Below are positions 25,604 through 35,120 of a DNA stretch of 52,165 nt, in pieces. The stretch's first letter is position 1. Every line of letters starts with the position of its first letter. The position numbers and the translations under genes are program-made. The notes beneath the pieces were generated by a model, which was given only the letters and a program-made list of their open reading frames with translations, did no database searches and was not told the origin of the DNA. Source of the stretch: an uncultured Porphyromonadaceae bacterium (GTDB taxonomy: Bacteria > Bacteroidota > Bacteroidia > Bacteroidales > Muribaculaceae); assembly GCA_900547825.1 (NCBI GenBank), contig URII01000012.1:1-52165 (forward strand), read 5' to 3'.

Positions 25604-26359
25604 TCAGATTACTTCAAGGTTGGCTTCAAGACGCTGACGGACTACTTCATATATAAGCACTCCGGCTGCTACCGAGACGTTAAGCGAACTGATTTTGCCG
25701 AGCATGGGTATGGATACTTTAGCATCGCACATGGCCAGCACAGCCGGCGATATTCCCGTGTCCTCGGCTCCCATCACGAGTGCTACCGGGTCGGTATAGT
25801 TTTCGGTAGTGTAGTTGATCATGGATTTTTCAGTAGCCGCCACTATCTTGTAGCCGTTGTCCTTGAGGAAGCGCACGGCTCCGGTGATGTTGCGTTCGCG
25901 GCACACTGGGATATGGTTCAGCGCCCCTGCCGATGTTTTCACGGCGTCGCCGCCTACACCCACGCTTCCATGTTCGGGAATCACTATGGCATCGACTGCG
26001 GCGCATTCGCATGTACGGGCTATGGCACCGAAGTTGCGCACATCCGTTATGCCGTCAAGCACCACTACAAATGGCAGCAGCCCTTCTTCGTAAAGTTCAG
26101 GCACGAGATTGTCAAGCCGGTAATATGTCACGGCCGACAGTATGGCCAGGACGCCCTGATGGTTCTTGCGGGTGATGCGGTCGATTCTTTCGCCCGGCAC
26201 ACGCTGCACTATAACCTTGTTCTTGCGCAGAAGGTCAAGCAGAGGTCGTATGAGATCGCCTTGCAGATCTTTCTTGACGAGCACTTTCTCTATGTCGCGT
26301 CCGGCTTCTACAGCCTCGGTCACAGCTCGTATGCCGTAAATGTAATCGTCCTTGTCCAT
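25604..26359 (-). CDS. rlmB: 23S rRNA (guanosine-2'-O)-methyltransferase, SpoU/RlmB type
   Basis: 251 residues. It starts MDKDDYIYGIRAVTEAVEAGRDIEKVLVKK, the usual RlmB substrate-binding domain. The SpoU knot is present: LDGITDVRNFGAIARTCE (motif 1), VMGAEDTGISP (motif 2) and IPMLGKISSLNVSVAAGVLIYE (motif 3). RlmB methylates G2251 in the P loop of 23S rRNA. It lies 56 bp downstream of recN on the same strand. Confidence 0.93.
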   Translation of the reverse strand: MDKDDYIYGIRAVTEAVEAGRDIEKVLVKKDLQGDLIRPLLDLLRKNKVIVQRVPGERIDRITRKNHQGVLAILSAVTYYRLDNLVPELYEEGLLPFVVVLDGITDVRNFGAIARTCECAAVDAIVIPEHGSVGVGGDAVKTSAGALNHIPVCRERNITGAVRFLKDNGYKIVAATEKSMINYTTENYTDPVALVMGAEDTGISPAVLAMCDAKVSIPMLGKISSLNVSVAAGVLIYEVVRQRLEANLEVI

Positions 26360-26415
26360 TGGGTTCGTGGTTATGTTTATGCTGTAATTAGGTGTGGTTG
26401 ATGTTTTTTATCCGG

Positions 26416-28086
26416 TTACTGCTGCCGTGCCTCCAGAAGTATGCGGGCATTGGCCAATGCCTCCGGTGCGGGGTCGGCGCCGCTGAGCATCTTTGCTATC
26501 TCCATTATTCGGGTATCCATGTCGGCAAGAGGCTTTACGAATGTATGGGTTGACTCTTCGTCATCAGCTTTGTACACCTTATAATGGCTGTTGCCGAGGG
26601 CGGCCACCTGCGGCAGGTGGGTTATGGCGGTTACCTGGATGGCCGCTGATATGTCACGCATCATGGCGCCCATGCGTGAGGCGACCTCTCCCGACACTCC
26701 GGTGTCGATTTCGTCGAATATTATGGAGGGGATCTGCATGTGACGTGCTATGATGGACTTGATTGAAAGCATAAGGCGCGATATTTCGCCGCCCGATGCG
26801 GTGGCACCCACAGGCAGTGGAGCCTGATTTTTATTGAAAGCAAACAGAAATTCGACTTTGTCAGCTCCTGTGGAGGATATGTCGGCAGGGCTGACACGCA
26901 CTTCACAACGCAGGTTTGACATGCCGAGCGGTGCAGCTATGGCCCGCAGGTCGTCAGCGAATCTGTTGGCTGTGGCCTTGCGTGCGTCCGTCAGTTCGGC
27001 TGCCGCTTCCTTTACCAGTGCCAGAGACTTTCGTGCCTCTTTTTCAAGGTCGGCGAGTATTTCACCGCCGTTGTCCACACTTTCAAGTTTTTCGGCCAGA
27101 TTGTCGCGGATTTCAAGCAACGCTTCGGTGGAATCCACGTTATGGCGCTGTTGCAGGGCATATATGGTGTTGAGCCGTTCCTCAACGGCTTCAAGCCTGC
27201 CGGGGTCAGCCGACAGGGTGTTGTCGAAGCTGTGTAGGGTGGAGGCTATGTCGTCTAATTCTATTGCCACGGACTCAAGGCGCTCTATGATGTTGTCATC
27301 CTTGGCAAGATGTTCCTCTATGCCTGAAAGTGCTTCTGTAGCCGTCCCTAACATTGCCACAGCGTTACTGTCGGCGTCGCTCAGGGCCTGCAAGGCGTCA
27401 AAAACGTGTGATTTTATATTGTTGACATCGGCAAGTATATCGCGTTCACGTTCCAGATCCTCCTGTTCGCCTTCATAGAGACCGAGGGAGTCGATCTGTT
27501 CGAACTGATAGCGTGTGAAATCGGCGTCGTCACTTTCCTTGCGTATCTGCTCGCGCATTGTTTTCAGCTTTTTCATGGCTGAACGCAACGCCTTGTATTT
27601 TGTGCGGTAGGATCTCAGGCGCTCTTCATTGCCGGCGAGATTGTCGATTATCTCCATCTGATAGGCCGGATCGGCAAGCAGCTGGTTGCGGTGTTGCGAA
27701 TGTATGTCGACCAGGTGCAGGGCTACTTCACGCATCACAGTAAGTGCCACCGGCGTGTCGTTTACGAATGCGCGTGAGCGGCCGGATGGGGTTATTTCCC
27801 TGCGCAGGATCACAAGAGAATCCTCCCGGTCAAGATCGTTGGCTTCCATCACGCGGTCAAGGTCCGAATAGCCTTCGGCTACGAACTGGGCTTCGACCAC
27901 GCTTTTGCGGTTGCGGTCGGCCACCACACGGGTGTCGGCGCGGCCTCCGAGTATAAGTGACAGGGCTCCGAGTATAATTGACTTTCCGGCACCTGTCTCG
28001 CCGGTTATCACATTGAATCCGGAGCCAAGCTCTATGTCCACGCGGTCAATCAGCGCGTAATTGGATATGTGGAGTGATTTCAGCAT
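26416..28086 (-). CDS. recN: DNA repair protein RecN
   Basis: 556 residues, the expected size. Walker A is GETGAGKS at 29-36. A long Glu/Arg/Leu-rich coiled coil follows (about 150-380). The signature region is VGATASGGEISRLMLSIKS and Walker B is IIFDEIDTGVSGEVASRMG. RecN is an SMC-like ATPase that acts at double-strand breaks. It sits in the Bacteroidales order DUF4835-recN-rlmB and is 23 bp downstream of the DUF4835 gene. Confidence 0.97.
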   Translation of the reverse strand: MLKSLHISNYALIDRVDIELGSGFNVITGETGAGKSIILGALSLILGGRADTRVVADRNRKSVVEAQFVAEGYSDLDRVMEANDLDREDSLVILRREITPSGRSRAFVNDTPVALTVMREVALHLVDIHSQHRNQLLADPAYQMEIIDNLAGNEERLRSYRTKYKALRSAMKKLKTMREQIRKESDDADFTRYQFEQIDSLGLYEGEQEDLERERDILADVNNIKSHVFDALQALSDADSNAVAMLGTATEALSGIEEHLAKDDNIIERLESVAIELDDIASTLHSFDNTLSADPGRLEAVEERLNTIYALQQRHNVDSTEALLEIRDNLAEKLESVDNGGEILADLEKEARKSLALVKEAAAELTDARKATANRFADDLRAIAAPLGMSNLRCEVRVSPADISSTGADKVEFLFAFNKNQAPLPVGATASGGEISRLMLSIKSIIARHMQIPSIIFDEIDTGVSGEVASRMGAMMRDISAAIQVTAITHLPQVAALGNSHYKVYKADDEESTHTFVKPLADMDTRIMEIAKMLSGADPAPEALANARILLEARQQ

Positions 28087-28109
28087 TGCGGTAATGGAGG
28101 GTGCAGGCG

Positions 28110-29039
28110 TTATTTTACAGCGCCTGTCTTGATTTTCTGAAGACGTTCGTTTTCGGTGGGATAAATTTCACGCAGAATGTCGTATGCCTTGTCACGCTCG
28201 GTTTGCGGAGCCTTGGAGTAGATGTTGACAAGTTCGTCGAGTTTGGCGTCCTTGAACATCGACAGTCCCACCGACATTGGCGAGGCTGAATACACTGTGC
28301 TTAATTTTTCAAGAGCCGAGGTGATCTTTGCCCGTCCTTTGTCGGGCGCGGTTGACATTTCATCAAGGCCGGTGCGGTGGTATTCGTAGGTCAGATCGCG
28401 GAGCACTGAGGTGGAGGCGTCAGTGTAGGCGGAGAGCACGGCGCTGCGGTTCTTGTTGTCCTCAAAGGCTTTCCATCCTGTCTCGCCGCTTGACTGTGCG
28501 AGCTGCACAATCTGTTTCAGTTGCTCGAAAAACGGCTCACCTCCTTTGGGAGCGAAACTGTCGAAATCCATGGCGAGTATAAGGTAGGCGTAGAAATTCA
28601 GGATAGCCGTAAGCTGGCTTTCCATATTGTTCTGCGAGAACACCAGCTGCTCCCCTTCCTGATAGTCGAATTCCACTTTTGTGTCGCGGAAGTTGATGAG
28701 GGTGGTAGTGTAATTGGTGTTGTAGACAGGCCGGCTTGCCTGAATCTGTATGTCACCGGTAAAATGGTTGTTGTCGCTCCATTCCGATACGGTCAGCATC
28801 ACCCGGCACTCGATCTTCTCGTTCGGTGAAAACTGGGCGTTGGAGAACTTCGTGTTGTTGAAATAATCCGTTATAGCGCCTTTGAGGGTCTCAAACACCT
28901 GTTTGTTGGTGGCCTGTATCTTGTCGGCGTTCACTTCCACCTGACAGTTGAGCTCTTGGGCCGTACACGTACAAATGGCCGCAACCGCAGCCATCAGAGT
29001 CATTAAGCCCCGGCGTAGGGGAGAGAGGTTGAATTTCAT
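28110..29039 (-). CDS. DUF4835 family exported protein
   Basis: 309 residues. The signal peptide ends near residue 28 (AVAAICTCTAQELNC). The conserved family blocks are QELNCQVEVNADKIQATNKQVF, FSPNEKIECRVMLTVSEW and LNFYAYLILAMDFDSFAPKGGEPF. The family occurs throughout Bacteroidota between coaBC and recN and is exported. A biochemical role is not known to me. Its start overlaps the coaBC stop by 4 bp. Confidence 0.88.
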   Translation of the reverse strand: MKFNLSPLRRGLMTLMAAVAAICTCTAQELNCQVEVNADKIQATNKQVFETLKGAITDYFNNTKFSNAQFSPNEKIECRVMLTVSEWSDNNHFTGDIQIQASRPVYNTNYTTTLINFRDTKVEFDYQEGEQLVFSQNNMESQLTAILNFYAYLILAMDFDSFAPKGGEPFFEQLKQIVQLAQSSGETGWKAFEDNKNRSAVLSAYTDASTSVLRDLTYEYHRTGLDEMSTAPDKGRAKITSALEKLSTVYSASPMSVGLSMFKDAKLDELVNIYSKAPQTERDKAYDILREIYPTENERLQKIKTGAVK

Positions 29040-30241
29040 ATTTTCGTTTTTATCAGATCGATTATGTCGCGTGCGGTGTCACGCTTGGATTCAAGTGGGA
29101 AAGGCGTGACGGTGCCGTCACGGTCTATTACGGTGACCTTGTTGGTGTCACATGCAAAGCCGGCGCCTTTGTCGCGCAGTGAGTTCAGCACAACCATGTC
29201 GAGATTCTTACGTTCGATTTTCTTACGGGCGTTCGCATCCTCATGGTCAGTTTCCAATGCGAAACCTACCAATATCTGACCCGGACGTTTGCGGCTGCCG
29301 AGCGTGGCGGCTATGTCGGGATTTTTTTTCAGGCGTATCACCGGAATTTCGTTATCCTCGCGCTTGATCTTGACCTGTGATGGCTCCAAAGGAGCGTAGT
29401 CGGCCACTGCGGCGCACATTATGGCGCAATCGCATGTGTTGAAAGCGGTTTCTGCGGCAGCAAGCATTTCATCGGCGCTTTCCACATTCACCACTTTTAT
29501 GTTACGGTGGTTTGCGCTCAAGGCTGTGGGGCCGCTTACAAGAGTGACCTTGGCCCCACGGCTTGCCGCTTCCTCAGCTAAGGCATATCCCATTTTGCCG
29601 CTTGAATAGTTGCCGATAAATCTCACCGGGTCTATTTTCTCATACGTAGGCCCTGCGGTTATCAGTATTTCGCGTCCGGCAAGGTCGTTACATGATGAGA
29701 AATAGCGTTCAAGTGTCTCCACTATTTCGTGAGGTTCACGCATCCGGCCCTTGCCGCTGAGATGGCTGGCGAGCTCACCTTCCGCAGCCTCGATAATGTG
29801 GTTTCCGTAGGAGCGCAGCAACTCTATGTTGCGGCGGGTGCTCGGATGTGCCATCATGTCAAGATCCATAGCCGGAGCTATGAATACAGGTGCTTTGGCG
29901 GAAAGATAGGTGGTGATTAGCATGTTGTCGGCTACTCCGTTGGCCATCTTGGCTATGGAGGAGGCGGTGGCCGGAGCCACCACCATGGCGTCGGCCCAAA
30001 GGCCGAGATCCACGTGGCTGTGCCATTCGCCGGTGTTGGCGGTGAAAAATTCACTTACCACCGGTTTACCCGAAAGGGCCGATAGTGTGACCGGAGTTAT
30101 AAATTCTTTTCCGGCGGGGGTTATCACTACCTGTACCTCTGCCCCGGCCTTGATCATAAGGCGCAGCAGCATGGCTGACTTATAAGCTGCTATGCCTCCT
30201 GTAATGCCGAGAATTATATGTTTTCCCTTGAGTGATGACAC
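29036..30241 (-). CDS. coaBC: Bifunctional phosphopantothenoylcysteine decarboxylase / phosphopantothenate-cysteine ligase
   Basis: 401 residues. The N-terminal flavoprotein domain (CoaC) has ILGITGGIAAYKSAMLLR, the active-site region AEVQVVITPAGKEFITP and PAMDLDMMAHPSTRRN. The C-terminal ligase domain (CoaB) has ILITAGPTYEKIDPVRFIGNYSSGKMGYALAEEA and later RLKKNPDIAATLG. Together they carry out two steps of coenzyme A synthesis from 4'-phosphopantothenate and cysteine. It lies 28 bp after the exonuclease gene. Confidence 0.96.
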   Translation of the reverse strand: MSSLKGKHIILGITGGIAAYKSAMLLRLMIKAGAEVQVVITPAGKEFITPVTLSALSGKPVVSEFFTANTGEWHSHVDLGLWADAMVVAPATASSIAKMANGVADNMLITTYLSAKAPVFIAPAMDLDMMAHPSTRRNIELLRSYGNHIIEAAEGELASHLSGKGRMREPHEIVETLERYFSSCNDLAGREILITAGPTYEKIDPVRFIGNYSSGKMGYALAEEAASRGAKVTLVSGPTALSANHRNIKVVNVESADEMLAAAETAFNTCDCAIMCAAVADYAPLEPSQVKIKREDNEIPVIRLKKNPDIAATLGSRKRPGQILVGFALETDHEDANARKKIERKNLDMVVLNSLRDKGAGFACDTNKVTVIDRDGTVTPFPLESKRDTARDIIDLIKTKI

Positions 30242-30269
30242 TTCGTTGATGTGCTGGTTATGGTTGGAT

Positions 30270-31031
30270 TTATTTCAAACGCAGTTTTATACGGGTAAAG
30301 GCGTCCTTGGTGTTGCCGGGGAAATCGCCTTGCAGAATCCAGCTGTAATAGCCGGGATCCTGCCGCAGCACTTCTTCGGCTATGCGGCCTTTGTATTTGC
30401 CGAAGTTTATCACTTCGCGGTTTTTGTCATCGTAGACCAGCCGTCCGGCAAGATCCACATTGCGGTTTTGCGAGGAATATTTCGAAAGTTCCTCAATGTC
30501 GTTGGGAAGATCCTCATATCGGTCAAGCTGGGCTTTGAGAACCTCGTAGGTGGCTCTTGTATCGGCATTGGCAGAGTGGGCGCCGTCCAGATCCTTGTCG
30601 CAATAGAAACGGTAGGCGGCCACAAGATTGCGCTGCTCTTTCTTATGGAATATGGTCTGTACATCGACAAACCGCGGCTTTGAGAAGTCGAATGACACAC
30701 CGGCGCGGCGGAACTCCTGGTCAAGCATGGGTATGTCGAATCGGTTGGAGTTGAATCCGGCTATGTCACATCCGGTGAAGTGCTGGGCGAGATCGCGGGC
30801 TATCTGTTTGAAAACCGGACAGCAGGCCACATCTTCGTCAGTGATATGGTGTACGGCTGTGGCCTCGGCCGGGATAGGCATTTCAGGGTTGATGCGGCGT
30901 GTTTTCTCAATCTCCTTGCCGTCGGGCATGACCTTTATGAATGATATCTCCACAATACGGTCATGAGTGATGTTGATGCCCGTGGTTTCGAGGTCGAAAA
31001 ATATGATGGGTTTTTTCAGTTTAAGTTCCAT
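30270..31031 (-). CDS. DnaQ-like 3'-5' exonuclease
   Basis: 253 residues. Exo I is IIFFDLETTGINITHDRIVEI with the DxE metal pair, Exo II is IAGFNSNRFDIPML, and Exo III is DGAHSANADTRATYEVLK (HxxxxD). The C terminus after about residue 185 (NREVINFGKYKGRIAEEVLR ... YSWILQGDFPGNTK) is a small exonuclease-associated domain common in Bacteroidales. It is probably an accessory proofreading or repair exonuclease rather than the epsilon subunit proper. It follows dnaN by 26 bp. Confidence 0.9.
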   Translation of the reverse strand: MELKLKKPIIFFDLETTGINITHDRIVEISFIKVMPDGKEIEKTRRINPEMPIPAEATAVHHITDEDVACCPVFKQIARDLAQHFTGCDIAGFNSNRFDIPMLDQEFRRAGVSFDFSKPRFVDVQTIFHKKEQRNLVAAYRFYCDKDLDGAHSANADTRATYEVLKAQLDRYEDLPNDIEELSKYSSQNRNVDLAGRLVYDDKNREVINFGKYKGRIAEEVLRQDPGYYSWILQGDFPGNTKDAFTRIKLRLK

Positions 31032-31057
31032 ATGTCGGCAATTTGGCAGGCCGTATA

Positions 31058-32212
31058 TTATTCCATGTTGAAATCACTTACGGTCATAGGCATGAGGAGC
31101 ATGACTAATTCCGTGCCTTCGGGATTGTCGGTAGGCACTATGAGGCCCGGACGTGACTGGTCCGAGAGTTTGATAATGCCTTCGGAGGATTCCAAAGTGG
31201 AGAACATATCCACTAAATAGCGGTAGTTGAAGCCTATTATCATTGAGTCGCCTGAAAATTCGCACGGAACGCTCTCCAAGGCGTTGCCGCATGAGCCGGC
31301 ATCGTCGGTACGCATATATACTGTGCCGGGTGTGATGCGGAATTTTATCAGACCCTGACCAGAGCAGAACACTCCTACACGGCGCAATGCCCTTATGAAT
31401 TCATCGCGGCCCACAGTCAGCTCGAAGCTCGATGATGTGGGTATCACGCGGTTATAGTCGGGATAACGCCCTTTGAGCAAGGAGCACATGAAGCGGAATT
31501 TTGAACTTTCAAAAAGTGCGCTCTTGCGGTAGACGGTGACTTTAAGATCCCCTTCACGGCTGAAAATGTTGCGGATCACATTGGCTGGTTTGCCTGGAAT
31601 GACGAACGACAGCGCCTGTCCTGTACGTATGTTTGAATCGATGTAGCGTACGAGCTGTTTTGTGTCGGTGGCCACGAACGTTATGTCATTCTCATGTATG
31701 TCGCACAACACGCCCTGCATCTGGGGGCGCAGATCGTCGTTGCCAACTGCAAACACTGTGCTGCTGATCCCCTTTATGAATGCTTCGGCCGGAACGTTGA
31801 ACTCGGCTTGTACGGGATTGTCCTCGTCTTTATCCATCGACAGGTTGTCGAGATCCACAGGATATTCGTCACCGTTGATTGCCACGAAATTGTATGTGCC
31901 GTTGGAATATTGGATCTCGACGGCGAGATTCTCATCGTTGATGCTGAAAGTTATGCCTTGGTCGGGAAGCTCTTTCAGCAGGTCGGCTATACGGTGGGCG
32001 TCGATGCAGAATTTCCCTTCACCCTCAGCGTCCATAACCTCGGTAGTGCCCACGAGCGTGTTCTCGGCGTCACATGCCACGATTGTCAATCTGTCCCCCT
32101 CAAGGGAAAACAGAAAATTATTGAGAATTGACAGTGCATTGCGTGAGCTCAGCACTTTAGATACTGCGGAAACAAAGTTGTAGAGCTCTTTGCTCGGGAC
32201 GTTGAATTTCAT
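31058..32212 (-). CDS. dnaN: DNA polymerase III subunit beta (sliding clamp)
   Basis: 384 residues. It starts MKFNVPSKELYNFVSAVSKVLSSRNALSILNNFLF and ends with the clamp tail LVMLLMPMTVSDFNME; the three clamp domains can be followed in between. The ring tethers the replicative polymerase to DNA. It is the first gene of the minus-strand run dnaN, exonuclease, coaBC, DUF4835, recN, rlmB, carbonic anhydrase. A -7 box TAAATTTG is at 32260-32267. Confidence 0.96.
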   Translation of the reverse strand: MKFNVPSKELYNFVSAVSKVLSSRNALSILNNFLFSLEGDRLTIVACDAENTLVGTTEVMDAEGEGKFCIDAHRIADLLKELPDQGITFSINDENLAVEIQYSNGTYNFVAINGDEYPVDLDNLSMDKDEDNPVQAEFNVPAEAFIKGISSTVFAVGNDDLRPQMQGVLCDIHENDITFVATDTKQLVRYIDSNIRTGQALSFVIPGKPANVIRNIFSREGDLKVTVYRKSALFESSKFRFMCSLLKGRYPDYNRVIPTSSSFELTVGRDEFIRALRRVGVFCSGQGLIKFRITPGTVYMRTDDAGSCGNALESVPCEFSGDSMIIGFNYRYLVDMFSTLESSEGIIKLSDQSRPGLIVPTDNPEGTELVMLLMPMTVSDFNME

Positions 32213-32259
32213 AAAGGCTATAGTTTTTAGGCTGTTAAAATTCTTAGTTTTGGAATTTA

Positions 32260-32267
32260 CAAATTTA
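32260..32267 (-). promoter_or_regulatory. -7 box (TAAATTTG) for dnaN
   Basis: It fits TAnnTTTG on the minus strand, 48 bp before the dnaN start. Confidence 0.5.
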
Positions 32268-32358
32268 CGAAAAATCTCGCAAATGCCGGGTTTTCCCGTG
32301 GCTTATTTTCGTCAAAAAAATCAAAAAACCGATTGTGTTCGGCTTGTTGTTATGCGGA

Positions 32359-32400
32359 AAACCCCGCGCCGGCACACATACGTGCAGGTAGCGGGGTTCC
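32359..32400 (-). terminator. Terminator of tpiA
   Basis: On the minus strand a 7-8 bp GC-rich stem (32391-32398 and 32359-32367) with a 23-base loop ends in a short T run, about 30 bp after the tpiA stop. A second small hairpin lies at 32409-32425. Confidence 0.55.
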
Positions 32401-32430
32401 GTATATATCTACAGCCTGTGGCTGTAAGTG

Positions 32431-33186
32431 TCAGAATGCGTTCACTATGCCCATGAATGATTCTGCATCGAGGGCTGCGCCGCCTATCAGGCCGCCGTCA
32501 ACGTCAGGTTTGGCGAAAAGAGCCGGAGCGTTGGAGGGTTTGCAGCTGCCTCCATAGAGGATGGAGGTGTTGTCGGCCACTTCTGCTCCATATTTGTCAG
32601 CCACAGTCTTGCGGATGAAAGCGTGCATTTCCTGTGCCTGGTCGTCGGTTGCGGTTTTGCCGGTGCCGATGGCCCATACCGGTTCGTAAGCAAGGATTAT
32701 TTTTGCGAAATCCTCGGCTGAGAGCTCAAAGAGTGATTCTTCTATCTGAGCCTTCACCACATCGAAATATGATCCGTCCTCGCGCTGTTCCAGAACCTCA
32801 CCTATGCAGAATATGGGAGTGAGTCCGTTTTCAAGGGCAAGGTTTACTTTAGTCTTGAGAATCTCGGGAGTCTCACCATAATACTGGCGGCGTTCGGAGT
32901 GGCCGAGGATCACATATTTTGCACCAGTGGAAGCCACCATGGGTGCGGAAACCTCACCGGTGTAAGCCCCTTTGAGATGGTCGGCACAGTTCTCAGCGCC
33001 TAATCCGAGATTCTCGGGATTGATCACCTCATTTACGGAAGCGAGATGTGTGAAAGGTACTGCTATCACTACATCGCATTTGGGGGTTACTTTCTTGAGG
33101 GCTTCATTCACTTCTTTAGCCAGCTTTATTCCTTCGGGAAGAGTGGTGTTCATCTTCCAGTTGCCGGCTACGATTTTTTTTCTCAT
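32431..33186 (-). CDS. tpiA: Triosephosphate isomerase
   Basis: 251 residues. Substrate and catalytic residues are present: Asn9 and Lys11 in VAGNWKMN, the histidine in VILGHSERRQYYG, the glutamate in ILAYEPVWAIGTGKTA, and the phosphate-binding ends ILYGGSCKPSN and GLIGGAALDAESF. It interconverts dihydroxyacetone phosphate and glyceraldehyde 3-phosphate. It lies 23 bp downstream of the DoxX gene, the usual Bacteroidales order DUF1599-DoxX-tpiA. Confidence 0.98.
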   Translation of the reverse strand: MRKKIVAGNWKMNTTLPEGIKLAKEVNEALKKVTPKCDVVIAVPFTHLASVNEVINPENLGLGAENCADHLKGAYTGEVSAPMVASTGAKYVILGHSERRQYYGETPEILKTKVNLALENGLTPIFCIGEVLEQREDGSYFDVVKAQIEESLFELSAEDFAKIILAYEPVWAIGTGKTATDDQAQEMHAFIRKTVADKYGAEVADNTSILYGGSCKPSNAPALFAKPDVDGGLIGGAALDAESFMGIVNAF

Positions 33187-33209
33187 TGTGATTTGGAATT
33201 ATAAGTTAT

Positions 33210-34508
33210 TCAGTCGTTTATCGCTTGGGTGCGTTGCCTTTTTCGGTGTGCAAATTTAGTGATTTTTTTCCATACGGCAAGTACGCCGTTGTTGATTCCT
33301 ACTATCAATGCCATCAAGGCAAGGAACAGCCCGGTGAGATACCAGAATTTTTTTGCAGGCTGCGGGTCGAGACCGGGCAGGATATTGCGGTCCGAACCGG
33401 GTTGAGGCACTTTAAGGCCCGACAGGGCCGACATTGTCTGCTTCCAGCGCACAGTGTCATTGTCAATGTACACGATCGATACATTGCCTCGCGCCAGCTC
33501 CTTGATCTGGGTGGGTTCGGCTGTGAAAAGCGCATATTCAGGCATGGCTATCTCGCGCCACAGTTCCAGTCCCTGTATGTCCGAGCCTATTATTCCTATC
33601 ATTGATCCTCCGCGGGCTTCCATATAGCGGTTGAGTTCGTTGATGGTATAGGTGGACGACATGTCGGCATAACGGAGATCCGGTATGAGCACTAAAAGCT
33701 GTTCCCCCTCGGTGTCGATAACATCGGCTGTCACGTCATCTGAGCCGTCGTAAATGGCCAACGGATCATGTGCGGCTTCTGCAGTTCCGGTTTTAATCCG
33801 ACGTTCCACAAAGGTCCATGTGGAGTCAGGTAGAGCATCGATAGTAAACTCCCGTTGGGTGCCGTTTTTCTCGTAGACGAAACTGAATTCGGTGCCTGAA
33901 CCGGATGGGTTGTCTACTGAAAGGGGAGACCCTACGGGGAACCCTCTGAAATCGATAAGCGGCTGCTCATTGTAGCCTGTGACACCGATAAGCAGTGCAT
34001 ATATGCCGCATGCCACAGCCGGAAGCCATTGTATGTAAGGGCTTACGAGGCATTTTACTCTATGGTTGTAAATTACCATTACAACTATTGCGGCTGTGAG
34101 CACCACATTTTTGAGGAATGTGGCTGTGTTGGAAATCACGAGAAAATCGCCGAAGCATCCGCAGTCGCTCACCGGATCGGCTATCATTATGTAGAGTGTG
34201 AGAGGCAGCATGAAGACCATTGTGGCCAGAAGCAGCCATGAAACGGCTCTACGGTAGCAGCCGAGCAGGGCCATGAATCCGGCGGTAAACTCACCGGCCG
34301 AGAGAAACATTGTGCCGACAAGCACGAGTGAACGCGGCAGGTCTAGCCCCCATACGTCAAGGTATTCCAGAGTTTTGTATAGAAAGCCCCAGGGGTCTAT
34401 TGACTTGGCGAGTCCCGACACTATGAAGGTCACCCCCACCGCAATGCGGCAGAGTATGACGAGCCATTTAATTTTCGATGGCAAGCTTGATGATTGCGAA
34501 GACTGCAT
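33210..34508 (-). CDS. BT_3928-type DoxX family membrane protein
   Basis: 432 residues. The first 180 hold four or more membrane helices of the DoxX/MauE type (VGVTFIVSGLAKSIDPWGFLYK, DCGCFGDFLVISNTATFLKN). A periplasmic domain follows (about 200-370) with a thioredoxin-like pattern but no CxxC, then a last helix near residue 395. Bacteroidales homologues (named after BT_3928) lie between DUF1599 and tpiA. The conserved CGCFGDF suggests a redox or quinone-linked role, which is inference. Its start overlaps the DUF1599 end by 41 bp. Confidence 0.85.
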   Translation of the reverse strand: MQSSQSSSLPSKIKWLVILCRIAVGVTFIVSGLAKSIDPWGFLYKTLEYLDVWGLDLPRSLVLVGTMFLSAGEFTAGFMALLGCYRRAVSWLLLATMVFMLPLTLYIMIADPVSDCGCFGDFLVISNTATFLKNVVLTAAIVVMVIYNHRVKCLVSPYIQWLPAVACGIYALLIGVTGYNEQPLIDFRGFPVGSPLSVDNPSGSGTEFSFVYEKNGTQREFTIDALPDSTWTFVERRIKTGTAEAAHDPLAIYDGSDDVTADVIDTEGEQLLVLIPDLRYADMSSTYTINELNRYMEARGGSMIGIIGSDIQGLELWREIAMPEYALFTAEPTQIKELARGNVSIVYIDNDTVRWKQTMSALSGLKVPQPGSDRNILPGLDPQPAKKFWYLTGLFLALMALIVGINNGVLAVWKKITKFAHRKRQRTQAIND

Positions 34509-35019
34509 AATTGATCATATCCTGATAGTTGGCGTTGACACCTTCCGACACCTCGGTGGCTCCGTCATGATCCTCGATCTGTTTGGTGCGCAACACCTTC
34601 ATGAGAATAAGATCTGTGTAAGAGTTTACTCTCATGCCGCGCCATGCCTCGTCGTAGTCGTGGTTCTTGGCTATCATGAGCTGGCGTGTCGCTGCGGCAT
34701 GATGGTCGTAAAGCTCAATGGCACGCTCCGCCGATATGTCGCAGCATAATGTCTCACCTAATTCAAGCTGTATAAGGGCTATCAGGCCATAGTTTACTAT
34801 ACCTATGAACTCGGGCAGTATGCCTTCATCAACCATTGCGGTTCCTTTGGTCTGAAGCGAGCGGATGCGGCCTGCTTTTATGAATATCTGGTCGGTCAGT
34901 GAGCATGGGCGCATTATACGCCAGGCTGCTCCGTAGTCGCCGAGTTTCTTGATGAAAAGATTGCGGCACAGGCTCAGGGCCTCGTCAAATTCTTTCAATG
35001 TGCGGGATGTATCGGTCAT
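34468..35019 (-). CDS. DUF1599 protein with an internal repeat
   Basis: 183 residues made of two similar halves: LFIKKLGDYGAAWRIMRPCS at residue ~21 and LMIAKNHDYDEAWRGMRVNS at residue ~113, each followed by a TDxIxxKxxRxxxL(Q/E) helix and an INYxxxAxIxL helix. DUF1599 is also listed as a nucleotide-modification-associated domain, and the all-alpha, metal-ligand-like D/H/E pattern would suit a nucleotide hydrolase; this is inference. It is the first gene of the DUF1599-DoxX-tpiA operon. Confidence 0.85.
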   Translation of the reverse strand: MTDTSRTLKEFDEALSLCRNLFIKKLGDYGAAWRIMRPCSLTDQIFIKAGRIRSLQTKGTAMVDEGILPEFIGIVNYGLIALIQLELGETLCCDISAERAIELYDHHAAATRQLMIAKNHDYDEAWRGMRVNSYTDLILMKVLRTKQIEDHDGATEVSEGVNANYQDMINYAVFAIIKLAIEN

Positions 35020-35048
35020 GGGATCCGGTAAAATGGTGTGGCATAATC

Positions 35049-35084
35049 AAGGGCGCCCCGGCCCGCGGGGGTGGGAGCGCCCTT
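35049..35084 (-). terminator. Possible terminator of the gyrA-TPR unit
   Basis: An 8-bp stem (35049-35056 and 35077-35084) with a very GC-rich interior lies 37 bp past the TPR gene stop. There is no clear T run, so this is weak. Confidence 0.4.
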
Positions 35085-35120
35085 TGTTATGGCATTTGTG
35101 AGTTACTTAAAATGTGTAAA

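Noticed and set aside
33210..34508. Thioredoxin-type disulfide reductase in the DoxX protein's periplasmic part
   Set aside because: No CxxC motif is present in that part; only the CGCFGDF of the membrane half remains.
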